Positions 44,169-53,394 of a DNA stretch of 64,000 nucleotides are shown one piece after another (position 1 is the stretch's first letter; every line of letters starts with the position of its first letter). Made by a program: the position numbers and the translations under genes. The DNA is taken from positions 62,001 through 126,000 of the forward strand of contig JAPCJH010000001.1 in assembly GCA_027887045.1 (NCBI GenBank), given 5' to 3'. Under the pieces are notes generated by a model. That model did no database searches and was not told where the DNA came from. It saw nothing but the letters and a program-made list of their open reading frames with translations. This DNA comes from Nitrososphaerota archaeon. Lineage in GTDB: Archaea > Thermoproteota > Nitrososphaeria > Nitrososphaerales > Gagatemarchaeaceae.

Positions 44169-45584
44169 TCACTTCCTGTATTTGTAGTGCCTTTCGAAGA
44201 TGTCCTCGGTCTGCTTGACCTCTGGAACCGCCTCGCCGGTTAGGGCGATCAGGGTCTCCCTGTCGGGCATCTTCCTTCGCTCGCCCCGCCACTTACCCTC
44301 GATTATGAAGCGGGCTCCCTCGCGGGTCTGCACAATGGGAATCCTTGAGAGGACCGGCTCGAAGAACCCGAGGACTATCATCCTCTTCGCATCATCCTCG
44401 TCGAGACCCCTGGCCATCAAGTAGAAGACCTGCTCCTCGTCGACCTGGGCGACGGAAGCGGAGTGGGTCGCCTTGACCTCGTTCGTCTCAATTTCCAAGC
44501 TGGGGACACCGTCCGATTTGGCTCTCCTGTCCATGATCATGGCATGATGGGCGAGATAAGAACGGGAGTTCTTCGCCGCGTTGACGATCTTGATCATCCC
44601 CTTGAAAATCGATTGGGACTCGTCCTTCAAGGTTCCTCTTGCATGGATCGACCCTGTCGAGTCTGGGGCGTTGTGCAGCAGGTTAGATTCGAAATCGTAT
44701 CTCTGCTTGGACCCAGTGAAGAAGATTTCCAGGCCTTCAGTGAAGGACCCTCTCCCCGCCATGTCGAGATTCATCCTCGACCTTGTGATCTTCGAACCCA
44801 GGAATAGGGCGCTGGCAGTCACCCTTGAATCGTTGGAGGCGCGCACCCCCTTGTTCGTGACGTAGACCGCGTTGTCGTCGAGGAGCTGTAGCGAACTGAA
44901 ATCTACGTTCGCCGTAGGTTGCGCGTCAATCTCCACTACGGAAGCGAGAAGAGACTCGCTCTTGTTTTCCCGTGAATAGAGCTCTTCGAGGAATACGAGC
45001 TTCGAGCCCTCCTCGCAGACGATCAGTGTCTGGTCGATGATGCTGTTCTTGGGCTCGCTCGTCAAGAGCATCTTCCTGAGCGGTTGGTCGAGGACGACGT
45101 TCTTGGGGACGTATACGAACGTCCCTGAGTTGAAGAACGCGTTGGTGAATGCCGCGTACTTGTCACTGGATGAGGTCACGACCTTATGTTCCATCGCGCC
45201 CCTGACGAGAGATTCGTGCTTGGAGATCGCCTCGTGGAGGCTCATCAGGATCACCCCTCTAGCAGCTAGTGATTCCTCAAGGTCAGTGTGAATCTCCTGG
45301 TCGTTCCCTTGGAGGAGGATGTTCTTCTCCTTCCCCGTCAGGTAATCCTTGAAGAACGTGCGGAAGTCAATCTTCTCCTTCTCGGCCTTAAGCGGAAACT
45401 GATTCGGGTCGAACTGCGAGATGAAGGTGTACTTCGTGTAGAGGCTCGACTTCTCAAGGGGCAGTGAGCCGAATTGGCGGAAAGAGTCCAGGCGGAACGA
45501 GGTCAGCCAGTCGGGTTCTCTGAAGAATTTCGATAACGATTCAGCCGTTTGTTCCGTGAATGGGCCGACGACTTGCTGTGCCAT
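44169..45584 (-). CDS. sufD: Fe-S assembly protein SufD
   Basis: 471 residues. NVVLDQPLRKMLLTSEPKNS, then the beta-helix core, SYLAHHAMIMDRRAKSDGVP and the end motif ATHSASVAQVDEEQVFYLMA-RG are SufB/SufD family. Longer, unlike SufB, than the minimal form and lacking SufB's early insertion. It forms the SufBC2D scaffold with its paralogue. 39 bases after sufB. Confidence 0.94.
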   Translation of the reverse strand: MAQQVVGPFTEQTAESLSKFFREPDWLTSFRLDSFRQFGSLPLEKSSLYTKYTFISQFDPNQFPLKAEKEKIDFRTFFKDYLTGKEKNILLQGNDQEIHTDLEESLAARGVILMSLHEAISKHESLVRGAMEHKVVTSSSDKYAAFTNAFFNSGTFVYVPKNVVLDQPLRKMLLTSEPKNSIIDQTLIVCEEGSKLVFLEELYSRENKSESLLASVVEIDAQPTANVDFSSLQLLDDNAVYVTNKGVRASNDSRVTASALFLGSKITRSRMNLDMAGRGSFTEGLEIFFTGSKQRYDFESNLLHNAPDSTGSIHARGTLKDESQSIFKGMIKIVNAAKNSRSYLAHHAMIMDRRAKSDGVPSLEIETNEVKATHSASVAQVDEEQVFYLMARGLDEDDAKRMIVLGFFEPVLSRIPIVQTREGARFIIEGKWRGERRKMPDRETLIALTGEAVPEVKQTEDIFERHYKYRK

Positions 45585-45623
45585 CCTCCAATCCCGCTCC
45601 TGAGCTTTGATTGGCCGTGAGGG

Positions 45624-48107
45624 CTAGCCCACGGAGTTCGTCATTTCGAGCGCAAGAAGACGGTTAAGCTCGACCGCGTAGGTCATCGGAAGTTCCTTCG
45701 CGAAAGGTTCCATGAACCCGTTTACGACCATGCTCAGAGCGTCACCCTCCGATAGGCCCCTGGACATCAGATAGAATAGCTGGTCTTCGCCGACTTTCCC
45801 GACGCTGGCCTCGTGCGTCACGGTCGCGTCGTCTTCCTGGATCTCCATGTATGGGTAAGTTGCGGTGGTGCTCCTGTCGTCAAGAAGCAAAGCATCGCAT
45901 CTCACTGTCGACTTCGCGTTTCTCGCGCCTTTGGCGATGTGCAATAGCCCACGGTACGCGGTGTGCCCGCCGTCCTTGGAGACTGACCTTGAGATTATCT
46001 TTGAGGTCGTATCCGGAGCGAGGTGAATCGCCTTCCCACCCGTGTCCTGCGTCTGTCCGCTCCCGGCGTAGGCGACCGATATGATGTCTGCCTTCGCCCT
46101 GGGCCCCAGAAGGTAAACGGATGGGTATTTTCTAGTGAGCTTCGAGCCTCCGTTGAAGTCCACCCAAGAGACGGTCGCGTCTTCATGAGCGTGTGCCCTC
46201 TTGGTGACCAAGTTCAGAACGTCCTTCGACCAGTTCTGAAGGGTCGTGTATTTTATCAGCGACCCCTTCTTCGCAATCATCTCGACTATCGCAGAATGAA
46301 GCGATTGACTCGAATATACGGGAGCCGTGCAATTGTGAACCGCGAACCCCTTTACGAGGTAGGAGTTCTCTCTCTCAACCTCGAGGTTGTAGACCAAGTC
46401 CTTGAAGTCTTGACGGTCAATCCGCTTGATGGGGACGAAGAAATGGTTCCCACGGCTCCGTACCTCACTCCATCTTGGCGACTCTGTGTACTGGATGATG
46501 TACTGATCCTTCCTGGTGATTTCCCTCCCCTTGATCTTGTCCTTTGAGCCCTTGCGGACAGAGAAATTCGCGAATATCCGGCTCCTTGCCAGCACTTCCT
46601 GAATCTGGAACGCGAGAGTCCGACTCGCTGTCGAAGCCCTCACCATGAGGGAGTCGTGTGTCTTGAGATAGCGGTTGCCGTCTCCCTTGAGATAATTGAC
46701 TAGTAAGACCATCTGCTTCTCGGTGGGCAATTGCATGAAGACTTCCGAAAGCGCCTTCGTCGCTGCACCGATACCGCAGTGTGTCGCGCAGAGATCAATG
46801 AGCTTCTTCGAGTACGTGACGACCGTGTAGTAGGTTCCTCTCGATCTGCTGACGCTCGCCTTCTCTCCAAGCGACCTAATCAAGTCTCTCAGTTCGTATG
46901 CGAGTTCCTTCTCCTTTCTACTCTTTCCGAAGCTGAACGCGAGAACGTCAAGGTTGAGCCTCTTGTTGAACGAGATTGAACCCTCGGCGAGATAGAGGCC
47001 GAGTATCCTCAGTGTCGTTTCGGTGAAACTGGAGTTGTCACTCACTTCGGTCGGGACGACATACACAAGGAAGTCCCCGACTGCAAGTTGACCTGCGTCA
47101 ACATATTCGGGAATGGCGGCCAATAACTTCGCAGTTGAGGCCTCGGGGAGCCAGCCGTTCCGACTCTTTCTGATTGCGACGGTACTCCTCTTGATAGCAA
47201 GCACTGGGTGTTCCGGTGTGAGTCGGAACGAATTGCCTCGCGATTGAGGCACGATGGTTAGCATCACGCCTTCGTAAGGATGAATGAACTTCTTTGTTAC
47301 TGAAGCAATCTTCCCTGACTCGGCGACTACGTCTTCGCGAGTGTCTATGGCGAGGATGGGTTCGAGCGTGTAGCCCTTGCTCACCAGTTCGTCCGCCGGG
47401 AGGCAACCCTCGATATAGTTCACCTCGCTGTGGGGCTCGGCGATAATCAAGGTCCTCTCGAACTGTCCCATGTTCTTCGCGTTTATCCTGAAGTACGCCT
47501 GCAAAGGCATCTGGACCTTGACCCCTTCTGGGACTAAGACGAAGCTCCCTGCGCTCCATACAGCGGTCTGCAGCGCTGCAATGAAATTGTCGTTATACGG
47601 GACCACGGTGCCGAAATACTTCTTCATGATGTCTGGGTATTCTTTCATCGCAGTCACGGTGTCGGTGAAGACGACCCCCTGCTTCTCGAGTTCCTTCTGA
47701 ATGCTGTGGTAAACGCTGTCGCTCTCGTAGATCGCGCCCACGCCTGAGAGGAACTTCTGCTCAGCCTCTGTTACGCCGAGCTTGTCGTAGGTCTTCTTGA
47801 TGTATTCGGGGACCTGATCCCAGGAATCGGCGGACTTCGCCGTGGACCTTGCATAATAGTAGAAGCTCTGATAGTCAATCAGACCGAGTTCGGGGGCCCA
47901 GCTGGGAGTCCTCATCGAGAGGAAGTGCCTCAGCGCTTTCAGCCTGAGTTCCTCCATCCAGACTGGCTCGTCGCGGAGCCTCGAGATCTCTTTCACTACG
48001 TCTTCGTTGAGCCCTCGGGTCCCCCTTACGACGTAGTCTGCGGTCGAATCGCTGAAACCGTACTTTTCCTTGTAATCGTCAGCAACTGTCTCTGTTTTGG
48101 TAGCCAT
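45624..48107 (-). CDS. sufB: Fe-S assembly protein SufB containing an intein
   Basis: 827 codons. Residues 1-234 and 593-827 make a 469-residue SufB (FERTLIIAEPHSEVNYIEG, CTAPVYSSQSLHSA, THEASVGKVGEDQLFYLMS). Residues 235-592 are an intein that must be spliced out to join EG to CTAP. SufB is the cluster-building core of SufBC2D. The insertion lies at a highly conserved site also used by inteins in other SufB genes, such as those of mycobacteria. The mature protein length is normal. First base is preceded by a strong TATA element, so sufB can be transcribed apart from sufC. Confidence 0.95.
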   Translation of the reverse strand: MATKTETVADDYKEKYGFSDSTADYVVRGTRGLNEDVVKEISRLRDEPVWMEELRLKALRHFLSMRTPSWAPELGLIDYQSFYYYARSTAKSADSWDQVPEYIKKTYDKLGVTEAEQKFLSGVGAIYESDSVYHSIQKELEKQGVVFTDTVTAMKEYPDIMKKYFGTVVPYNDNFIAALQTAVWSAGSFVLVPEGVKVQMPLQAYFRINAKNMGQFERTLIIAEPHSEVNYIEGCLPADELVSKGYTLEPILAIDTREDVVAESGKIASVTKKFIHPYEGVMLTIVPQSRGNSFRLTPEHPVLAIKRSTVAIRKSRNGWLPEASTAKLLAAIPEYVDAGQLAVGDFLVYVVPTEVSDNSSFTETTLRILGLYLAEGSISFNKRLNLDVLAFSFGKSRKEKELAYELRDLIRSLGEKASVSRSRGTYYTVVTYSKKLIDLCATHCGIGAATKALSEVFMQLPTEKQMVLLVNYLKGDGNRYLKTHDSLMVRASTASRTLAFQIQEVLARSRIFANFSVRKGSKDKIKGREITRKDQYIIQYTESPRWSEVRSRGNHFFVPIKRIDRQDFKDLVYNLEVERENSYLVKGFAVHNCTAPVYSSQSLHSAIVEMIAKKGSLIKYTTLQNWSKDVLNLVTKRAHAHEDATVSWVDFNGGSKLTRKYPSVYLLGPRAKADIISVAYAGSGQTQDTGGKAIHLAPDTTSKIISRSVSKDGGHTAYRGLLHIAKGARNAKSTVRCDALLLDDRSTTATYPYMEIQEDDATVTHEASVGKVGEDQLFYLMSRGLSEGDALSMVVNGFMEPFAKELPMTYAVELNRLLALEMTNSVG
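46332..47405 (-). mobile_element. SufB intein with LAGLIDADG endonuclease domain
   Basis: 358 residues, Cys1 at the N-terminus (CLPADELVSKGYT), block B as FRLTPEHPVLA with the Thr and His, and the C-terminal end NSYLVKGFAVHN followed by Cys+1. The middle carries two LAGLIDADG-type helices (ILGLYLAEGSI at about 134-144 and LLVNYLKGDGNRY at about 234-246) with acidic residues kept, so both splicing and homing parts look intact. Borders were set by comparing with the SufB family and by the Asn-Cys junction. Confidence 0.93.
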
Positions 48108-48120
48108 AATCTCACGCGGA

Positions 48121-48138
48121 TTTTATAACATACGTTAT
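48121..48138 (-). promoter_or_regulatory. sufB promoter with inverted repeat
   Basis: On the minus strand GTTATAAAA (48121-48129) is a TATA box about 15-22 bases before the sufB ATG, so the transcript is almost leaderless. It is overlapped by the inverted repeat ATAAC-GTAT-GTTAT (48125-48138). A repressor binding there would block TBP. In the 92-base gap between sufC and sufB. Confidence 0.55.
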
Positions 48139-48199
48139 TTCTTGCTATTAAGGGTTCTGGGGAGTGGCATCCAGACGAACCTGAGCCCAAATGATTTTT

Positions 48200-49000
48200 C
48201 TAGATTGATTGCGCTGGCTTTTGGGCAAGTTCCTCGGTATCTGTGGGCTCAGGCGTGTAGCCCTTGATCCAACCATACCCCTGCTCTTCGAGCTTTCTGG
48301 AGAGTTCTTCCCCGCCCGATGCCAGGACCTTTCCCTCGTAAAGTACGTGCACGAACTGTGGCTTGACGTACTTGAGGATCCTCTGGTAGTGGGTTATCAG
48401 GAGGACCCCCAGATTCGGGCCGGAGAGTTTTGTGACCCCTTCAGCGACTATTCTGAGGGCGTCAATGTCGAGTCCGGAGTCGGTTTCGTCGAGTACCGCG
48501 AACTTGGGATCCATGATCGCCATCTGGAGTATCTCGGCTCTCTTCTTCTCTCCACCGGAGAAGCCTTCGTTCAGGTAACGGTTCAAGAACGATTCGTCCA
48601 TCTGAAGGAGTTTGAGCTTCTCGGCCACGGCCTCCCTGAAGTCGAAGATCGTCGGTGGTTCCTTGGGGTTTGTCGTGTGCGACGCGTTGTACGCAGCCCT
48701 GAGGAACGAGAACATTGTAACCCCTTGGACGGCGACGGGATACTGGAAAGCCAGGAACAGCCCCTTTCGAGCCCTTTTGTCCGGAGCCACTTTCAATATG
48801 CTCTCCCCGTCCAGCAAGATGTCCCCCTTGGTCACCTGGTATTTCGGGTGCCCGAGGAGAGTGTAGGCGAGGGTGCTCTTTCCCGAGCCGTTCGGACCCA
48901 TCAGTGCGTGTATCTCTCCCTGGTTGACCGTGAGGTCAACCCCCTTGAGAATCTCTTTCCCATCGATAGAAACGTGAAGATCCTTGATTTCTAATTTCAT
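48200..49000 (-). CDS. sufC: Fe-S assembly ATPase SufC
   Basis: 266 residues. Walker A ALMGPNGSGKSTLAYTLLG at about 32-50, Q-loop LAFQYPVAVQG, signature GFSGGEKKRAEIL, Walker B FAVLDETDSGLD and His-switch LITHYQRIL: a complete ABC ATPase of the SufC type. It powers the SufBC2D scaffold. A TATA-like box (CTTAAATAG, about 49033-49042) about 35 bases before its ATG starts the suf operon. Confidence 0.96.
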   Translation of the reverse strand: MKLEIKDLHVSIDGKEILKGVDLTVNQGEIHALMGPNGSGKSTLAYTLLGHPKYQVTKGDILLDGESILKVAPDKRARKGLFLAFQYPVAVQGVTMFSFLRAAYNASHTTNPKEPPTIFDFREAVAEKLKLLQMDESFLNRYLNEGFSGGEKKRAEILQMAIMDPKFAVLDETDSGLDIDALRIVAEGVTKLSGPNLGVLLITHYQRILKYVKPQFVHVLYEGKVLASGGEELSRKLEEQGYGWIKGYTPEPTDTEELAQKPAQSI

Positions 49001-49055
49001 GTAACGTCAGGAATATTTGAAACTCGGCAGATTCTATTTAAGGGTGGCGAAAATC

Positions 49056-49559
49056 TCAGCGCAATTGCGGTGGAGACTGGATCGGCCAGTGCGCGCTGAT
49101 CTTCCTGGCGACCGCCTCGAGGAATTCCTTGTCGGTTGTCGAGAAGGCTCCGAGGACGTCGCCGTCTATGTCCAGTTCCCCGACCACTTTACCACCGGCG
49201 AAAATCGGGACGACAATCTCGGACTTTGTGGAAAGGAAGCATTCGAGATATCTTGGATCCTTGCTGACGTCTGAAACAATCTCCGTCCTGCCGGCCTTCG
49301 CTGCATATCCGCACACTCCCTTGCCAAGCGGAATCGTGTCATGAACCGTCGGTGCGGGGCCTGACCACGCGGCAAGATGGAGTGCTCCGTCGTTCATTGT
49401 GTACACCCCCACCCAGGTGTAGGAAGGGACGTTCCCGTTTAGGAGCTTTACGACCTCATCGAGGGTGGCTTTTGTATCGAGGCTCGAGAGCGCCTGGTCT
49501 ATCCTTCCCAGCAATTCTTTCGCCTCCTCCCTGCCTAGGTGATATTCGACCGTCTTCAA
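49056..49559 (-). CDS. GAF-domain protein, likely free methionine-R-sulfoxide reductase
   Basis: 167 residues of GAF fold. GKGVCGYAAKAG near 90-101 and YLECFLSTKSEIVVPIFAGG near 116-135 carry Cys residues at the places of the catalytic Cys in fRMsr enzymes, which reduce free methionine-R-sulfoxide. The end of the domain (VVGELDIDGD) is also typical. With SDH, Rieske and SUF nearby, an oxidative-stress role is sensible. A signalling GAF protein is the alternative. Confidence 0.75.
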   Translation of the reverse strand: MKTVEYHLGREEAKELLGRIDQALSSLDTKATLDEVVKLLNGNVPSYTWVGVYTMNDGALHLAAWSGPAPTVHDTIPLGKGVCGYAAKAGRTEIVSDVSKDPRYLECFLSTKSEIVVPIFAGGKVVGELDIDGDVLGAFSTTDKEFLEAVARKISAHWPIQSPPQLR

Positions 49560-49564
49560 AGGGG

Positions 49565-50260
49565 CTACCGCACGCGCATCCGTCTATATAACTCGGCCGC
49601 GAGCAACGCTCCGAGTAGCGGACCAACAACATAAATCCAATACGAGTTCAGTGAAGTGCTGTCGAATACGAGAGACGCCACCGCCGGCCCAAGGCTCCTG
49701 GCGGGATTGAGTGACGCCCCCGACACGGCACCTACCGACCATATGAGTGCAGCGAGCGACAAGCCTATGGCTGAAGATCCCCATGGGAGCTTCGAATCTG
49801 GGTCTGTGGAACCCATTATCGTCACGACCAGCACCATCGTCCCCACTATCTCTGCGAGCAGAGCGGAGAATATGGGTAGCGGGAGGGCGGCGTTCGGGAC
49901 GGTTATTCCCAGGTCCTTCACCTTGCCAGCTTCTATTCCCACCATCCCGAGTTGAACGAAACCCGCTATCACTGCCCCTATCGCTTGGGCGATTATGTAG
50001 GGGACGACGTTCTTGCGAGGGAAGCTCCCCGAATAGGCTAACGCCACCGTGACCACGGGATTGAAGTGCGCGCCAGAAATATGGGAGACGGAAGCAATCC
50101 CAGCTAGCAGGGCGAGCCCCGTAGCAAGGCCGATGAAGCCTAGTCCAAGTGAAGCAGCGGCGGGGAAGGTTGCGGGGTCGTTAGCTAGTGTGATCGTGAT
50201 GGTTGCGACAAATGTGAGGAGAAACGTTCCGTAGATCTCGGCGAGCAGCGCCGAAGACAT
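49565..50260 (-). CDS. Aquaporin/MIP family channel
   Basis: 231 residues from the ATG at 50260; a longer frame to 50440 would cross the promoter region. Six helices and two half-helices. The first pore motif is NPV (GAHFNPVVTVAL) where most have NPA; the second is a standard NPA (GASLNPARSLGP). Both pore loops and the inverted repeat of the family are intact. It passes water or small solutes such as glycerol; which cannot be decided. A TATA-like box CGTTTAATACG at about 50308-50318 supports the start. Confidence 0.88.
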   Translation of the reverse strand: MSSALLAEIYGTFLLTFVATITITLANDPATFPAAASLGLGFIGLATGLALLAGIASVSHISGAHFNPVVTVALAYSGSFPRKNVVPYIIAQAIGAVIAGFVQLGMVGIEAGKVKDLGITVPNAALPLPIFSALLAEIVGTMVLVVTIMGSTDPDSKLPWGSSAIGLSLAALIWSVGAVSGASLNPARSLGPAVASLVFDSTSLNSYWIYVVGPLLGALLAAELYRRMRVR

Positions 50261-50384
50261 GCTTCGTTCCAAGTTGGGTCGTGTGAGGAATGGCTCAGGA
50301 CCCGCGCGTATTAAACGAAGCTGGACGCGAGACAGCCCACTTTTGCCGAAAGCCGTCCCACGCGACGGATTCGTGAGGGAATAA

Positions 50385-50412
50385 AATTTTATATACAACA
50401 CGAAGTTGTATA
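50385..50412 (+). promoter_or_regulatory. Thermosome promoter with 8-bp inverted repeat
   Basis: TTTTATATAC (50387-50396) is a strong TATA box about 40-47 bases before the ATG. It is overlapped by a perfect inverted repeat TATACAAC-ACGAA-GTTGTATA (50392-50412), which is a good operator candidate for a heat-shock repressor blocking TBP/TFB or polymerase. Confidence 0.65.
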
Positions 50413-50433
50413 CCGCCCAGTGATTATACAGTA

Positions 50434-52098
50434 ATGTCAAGTTTCGGAGGACAACCGATCTACATTCTGAAGGAAGGTACCGGCGAGACGAAGGGACGGG
50501 ACGCCCAGAGAAACAACCTCGCAGCCGCGAAACTCATCGCGGAAATCGTGAGGACTTCCCTTGGGCCTAGAGGTATGGACAAGATGCTCGTAGACTCGCT
50601 CGGCGACGTCACGATTACAAACGACGGCGCGACGATGCTCAAAGAGATAGACGTGCAGCACCCCGCCGCCAAGATGATGGTCGAGATCAGCAAAGCGACC
50701 GACAATGAAGTAGGAGACGGGACCACCTCCGCGGTCGTGGTGGCTGGCGCTCTGCTGGAGCGGGCCGAAGAGCTGATCGACAAAGAGGTTCATCCTATCA
50801 TCATAGTCGACGGCTACACCAAGGCGGTCGAGAAAGCTCAGGACATCCTGGAGAAGATTGCGGAGAAGGTTGACCCCATGAGCAGGCCAGACCTTTTGAA
50901 GGTTGCAACAACGAGCATGCTGACGAAGCTCGTCACCGAAGACGCTCCTTATCTCGCCGGCGTCGTGGTAGACGCCTCTCTGCAGGTGGCGGAGAAGGTC
51001 GATAGGGAGTACAAGGCCGACCTCGACAACATCAAAGTCGAAAAGAAACCCGGCGGAGCATTGAAGGACACGAAGCTGATCAAAGGAATGGTGCTAGACA
51101 AAGAAGTGGTCCATTCAGGGATGCCGAAGAGGATTGATGAGGCGAAGATAGCGCTCGTCAATTCCCCACTGGAGATCGAGAAGACAGAGTTCAGCGCGGA
51201 GATAAGAATCGACGACCCCGCCCAGATGCAGAAGTTCCTCGACGAGGAGAACAACATCCTCAAGGGGATGGTGGACAGCATTGTGGATGCCGGCGCGAAC
51301 GTGCTGATAACCCAGAAGGGGATCGACGACCTGGCTCAACACTTCCTCGCGAAGCGGGGAGTATTGTGCGTGAGAAGGGTCAAGGAGAGCGACATGTCGA
51401 AGCTCGCCAAGGCCACGGGAGCCCGGATGGTCACAAACCTCGAGGACCTTTCACCTAAGGACCTCGGCTACGCGAAGCTCGTGGAAGAGAGAAAGGTGGA
51501 GGAGGACAAGTGGGTCTTCGTAGAAGGATGCAAGAACCCGAAGGCGGTGACGATCCTCGTCAGGGGCGGCACGCAGAGAATCGTGGACGAGGCTGAAAGA
51601 GCCTTGCACGACGCCCTCATGGTCACGAAGGACGTGATTGAAAAGCCGTACGTTGTTGGAGGCGGAGGCGCGCCGGAGGCGGAAGTCTCATCTCAAATAC
51701 GGGAATGGGCCCAGAAGCTCAGCGGCAGAGAGCAGTTGGCCGCACTGAAGTTCGCGGACGCAGTTGAGTCTATCCCTCTCACACTGGCGGAGAACGCGGG
51801 GATGGACCCGATCGACACCCAGGTGGAGCTCCGCTCGAAGCATGGCAAGCCAGCGGGTGTTTGGTTCGGAGTCGACGCGATGAATGGCAAGGTCGCTGAC
51901 ATGTACGCGAAGTCGATCATTGAACCGCTCGCGGTCAAGCTTCAGGTGCTGCGCAGCGCCACTGAGGCAGCATCGATGATTCTCCGCATCGACGACGTGA
52001 TTGCCGCGACCAAGATGAAGGGTCCCTCAGGACCGCCGGGAGGCGGTGGAGGAATGGGTGGCATGGGCGGAATGGGCGGTATGCCCCCGATGGACTAG
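50434..52098 (+). CDS. Thermosome subunit (group II chaperonin)
   Basis: 554 residues. [34 protein letters not shown] and [16 protein letters not shown] form the nucleotide-binding equatorial domain; [18 protein letters not shown] and [16 protein letters not shown] follow. The C-terminal tail is rich in Gly and Met ([14 protein letters not shown]) as in crenarchaeal and thaumarchaeal thermosomes. It refolds proteins in a double ring with ATP. Single gene here, promoter with inverted repeat. Confidence 0.97.
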   Translation: MSSFGGQPIYILKEGTGETKGRDAQRNNLAAAKLIAEIVRTSLGPRGMDKMLVDSLGDVTITNDGATMLKEIDVQHPAAKMMVEISKATDNEVGDGTTSAVVVAGALLERAEELIDKEVHPIIIVDGYTKAVEKAQDILEKIAEKVDPMSRPDLLKVATTSMLTKLVTEDAPYLAGVVVDASLQVAEKVDREYKADLDNIKVEKKPGGALKDTKLIKGMVLDKEVVHSGMPKRIDEAKIALVNSPLEIEKTEFSAEIRIDDPAQMQKFLDEENNILKGMVDSIVDAGANVLITQKGIDDLAQHFLAKRGVLCVRRVKESDMSKLAKATGARMVTNLEDLSPKDLGYAKLVEERKVEEDKWVFVEGCKNPKAVTILVRGGTQRIVDEAERALHDALMVTKDVIEKPYVVGGGGAPEAEVSSQIREWAQKLSGREQLAALKFADAVESIPLTLAENAGMDPIDTQVELRSKHGKPAGVWFGVDAMNGKVADMYAKSIIEPLAVKLQVLRSATEAASMILRIDDVIAATKMKGPSGPPGGGGGMGGMGGMGGMPPMD

Positions 52099-52132
52099 CA
52101 GGGCATCCTTCCCGCTGAAAAATCGCGCAGCT

Positions 52133-53083
52133 TCATTCAGTGAAGTCGAACGTATTATGTTCCGCGCCTGATTTCAGTGCCTTCTCGTAGACCAAGCTCG
52201 CTACGGCAACGTCCTCAATCGCGACCCCGTTAGACTTGAAGAGAGTCTTTGGTGCCGGGTTGACCCGTCCCCCAACTACGTCCTTGAGCTCGAACGCTTT
52301 GTCCCACGAAAAATCTCCCGATTTCATCGCCATGATCAGGTCTCCTGACTCTATCTTCGACTCGGCGAGGTCGTCGACGCACACGCTCCTGAACTTCGCG
52401 ACGGCGGATGGGGTGAGCTCAGCGTGGTCGGGCTCGTTGGAGCCGCAGACGTTCATGTGACGCACGTCAGCAATCGCTCCCTCCGTGACGAACGGCTCTA
52501 CCGCAGAAGTGATGGTCGTGGCAACCTGCGAGCCTCTGAAGGCGTCGCCAACTTCTTGCACAGGAGAGGCCTCTAGCCCGTATTCCTTTGAGAGGAGCTT
52601 CGCGAGACGCTCCCTCCTCTCCTTGTTCCTGCTCCAGACCGACACTCTGCTCAACTCCGCTACCTCGCGGAGGGCGAGCACCTGAGTGAGGGCCTGCCCT
52701 CCCGCCCCGGCGACACCGAATCGGAACTCGCGCAGTCCGCTCAGGAACTTCGTCGCGACCGCGGACGCCGCCCCTGTTCGGTACTTTCCCAGATACCCCG
52801 CGCCCATGACCGCCAGGGGAGCATTCGTTGAGGCATCAAAGAGAGTGAAAAGGAATGCTGTTCCGTTCCTCGTGCTGATGTAACTCTTGACCCCTGCGCG
52901 TCCCAGATAGGTGAGCGTGCCGGGCATCGTGCTGAGTCTAGAGCCTCTCGCATAGTTCTTGGTTCGCGGGGTGTTGATGGAATTACCGAGAGCCTGTTGC
53001 CTGAAGGATTCTTCGATCGCGGGGACGACCTCCTTCATTGAGAGGAGCGACGCCGTTTCTGACTCTGAGAGCAGGAGAGTCAT
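52133..53083 (-). CDS. Ornithine cyclodeaminase/mu-crystallin family protein
   Basis: 316 residues. The NAD-binding part has GVAGAGGQALTQVLAL near 127-142, and TRNGTAFLFTLFD and MGAGYLGKYRTGAAS match the family core. Members include ornithine cyclodeaminase, archaeal alanine dehydrogenase and related imine reductases; the motif set does not tell which. It abuts the coiled-coil gene without a gap and is convergent with the thermosome gene. Confidence 0.88.
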   Translation of the reverse strand: MTLLLSESETASLLSMKEVVPAIEESFRQQALGNSINTPRTKNYARGSRLSTMPGTLTYLGRAGVKSYISTRNGTAFLFTLFDASTNAPLAVMGAGYLGKYRTGAASAVATKFLSGLREFRFGVAGAGGQALTQVLALREVAELSRVSVWSRNKERRERLAKLLSKEYGLEASPVQEVGDAFRGSQVATTITSAVEPFVTEGAIADVRHMNVCGSNEPDHAELTPSAVAKFRSVCVDDLAESKIESGDLIMAMKSGDFSWDKAFELKDVVGGRVNPAPKTLFKSNGVAIEDVAVASLVYEKALKSGAEHNTFDFTE

Positions 53084-53332
53084 CTAGCCGGCCTTTTCGC
53101 CAGTGGCGCCTTCGCCCTCAGGCTTCCCCCAACGGCCCACCTTCGGAATCCCTTTGGTCCTGAAGAGCGACATGCTTTGTTCATATCGCTGGAGCTCAAC
53201 TTCTAGGAAACGGATATCCGACTTCAGTGAAACGACCTCCTTCTTCTTACCCCTTATTCCCTTCAATTCGGCCAGCTTCGCCTTCTTCTCCTCGATCATC
53301 TTGGCGATCATCGCCTCGTATTCCGTCACCAA
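53084..53332 (-). CDS. Small coiled-coil protein of unknown function
   Basis: 82 residues, TTG or GTG start. Charged heptads from about 3 to 60 (AMIAKMIEEKKAKLAELKGI, SDIRFLEVELQRYEQSM) form a likely coiled coil, followed by a Gly/Lys tail. No family known to me. It is directly adjacent to the cyclodeaminase gene and probably co-transcribed. Confidence 0.55.
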   Translation of the reverse strand: MVTEYEAMIAKMIEEKKAKLAELKGIRGKKKEVVSLKSDIRFLEVELQRYEQSMSLFRTKGIPKVGRWGKPEGEGATGEKAG

Positions 53333-53394
53333 ATGTCGAAACGTCCCTGCCCGAGCATTCGAAACTATAAAGGGATTGACGCGTAGCGGCTGCC

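Noticed and set aside
50261..50440. N-terminal extension of the aquaporin to 50440
   Set aside because: It would cross the promoters of both divergent genes, and the MIP fold starts at the ATG at 50260.
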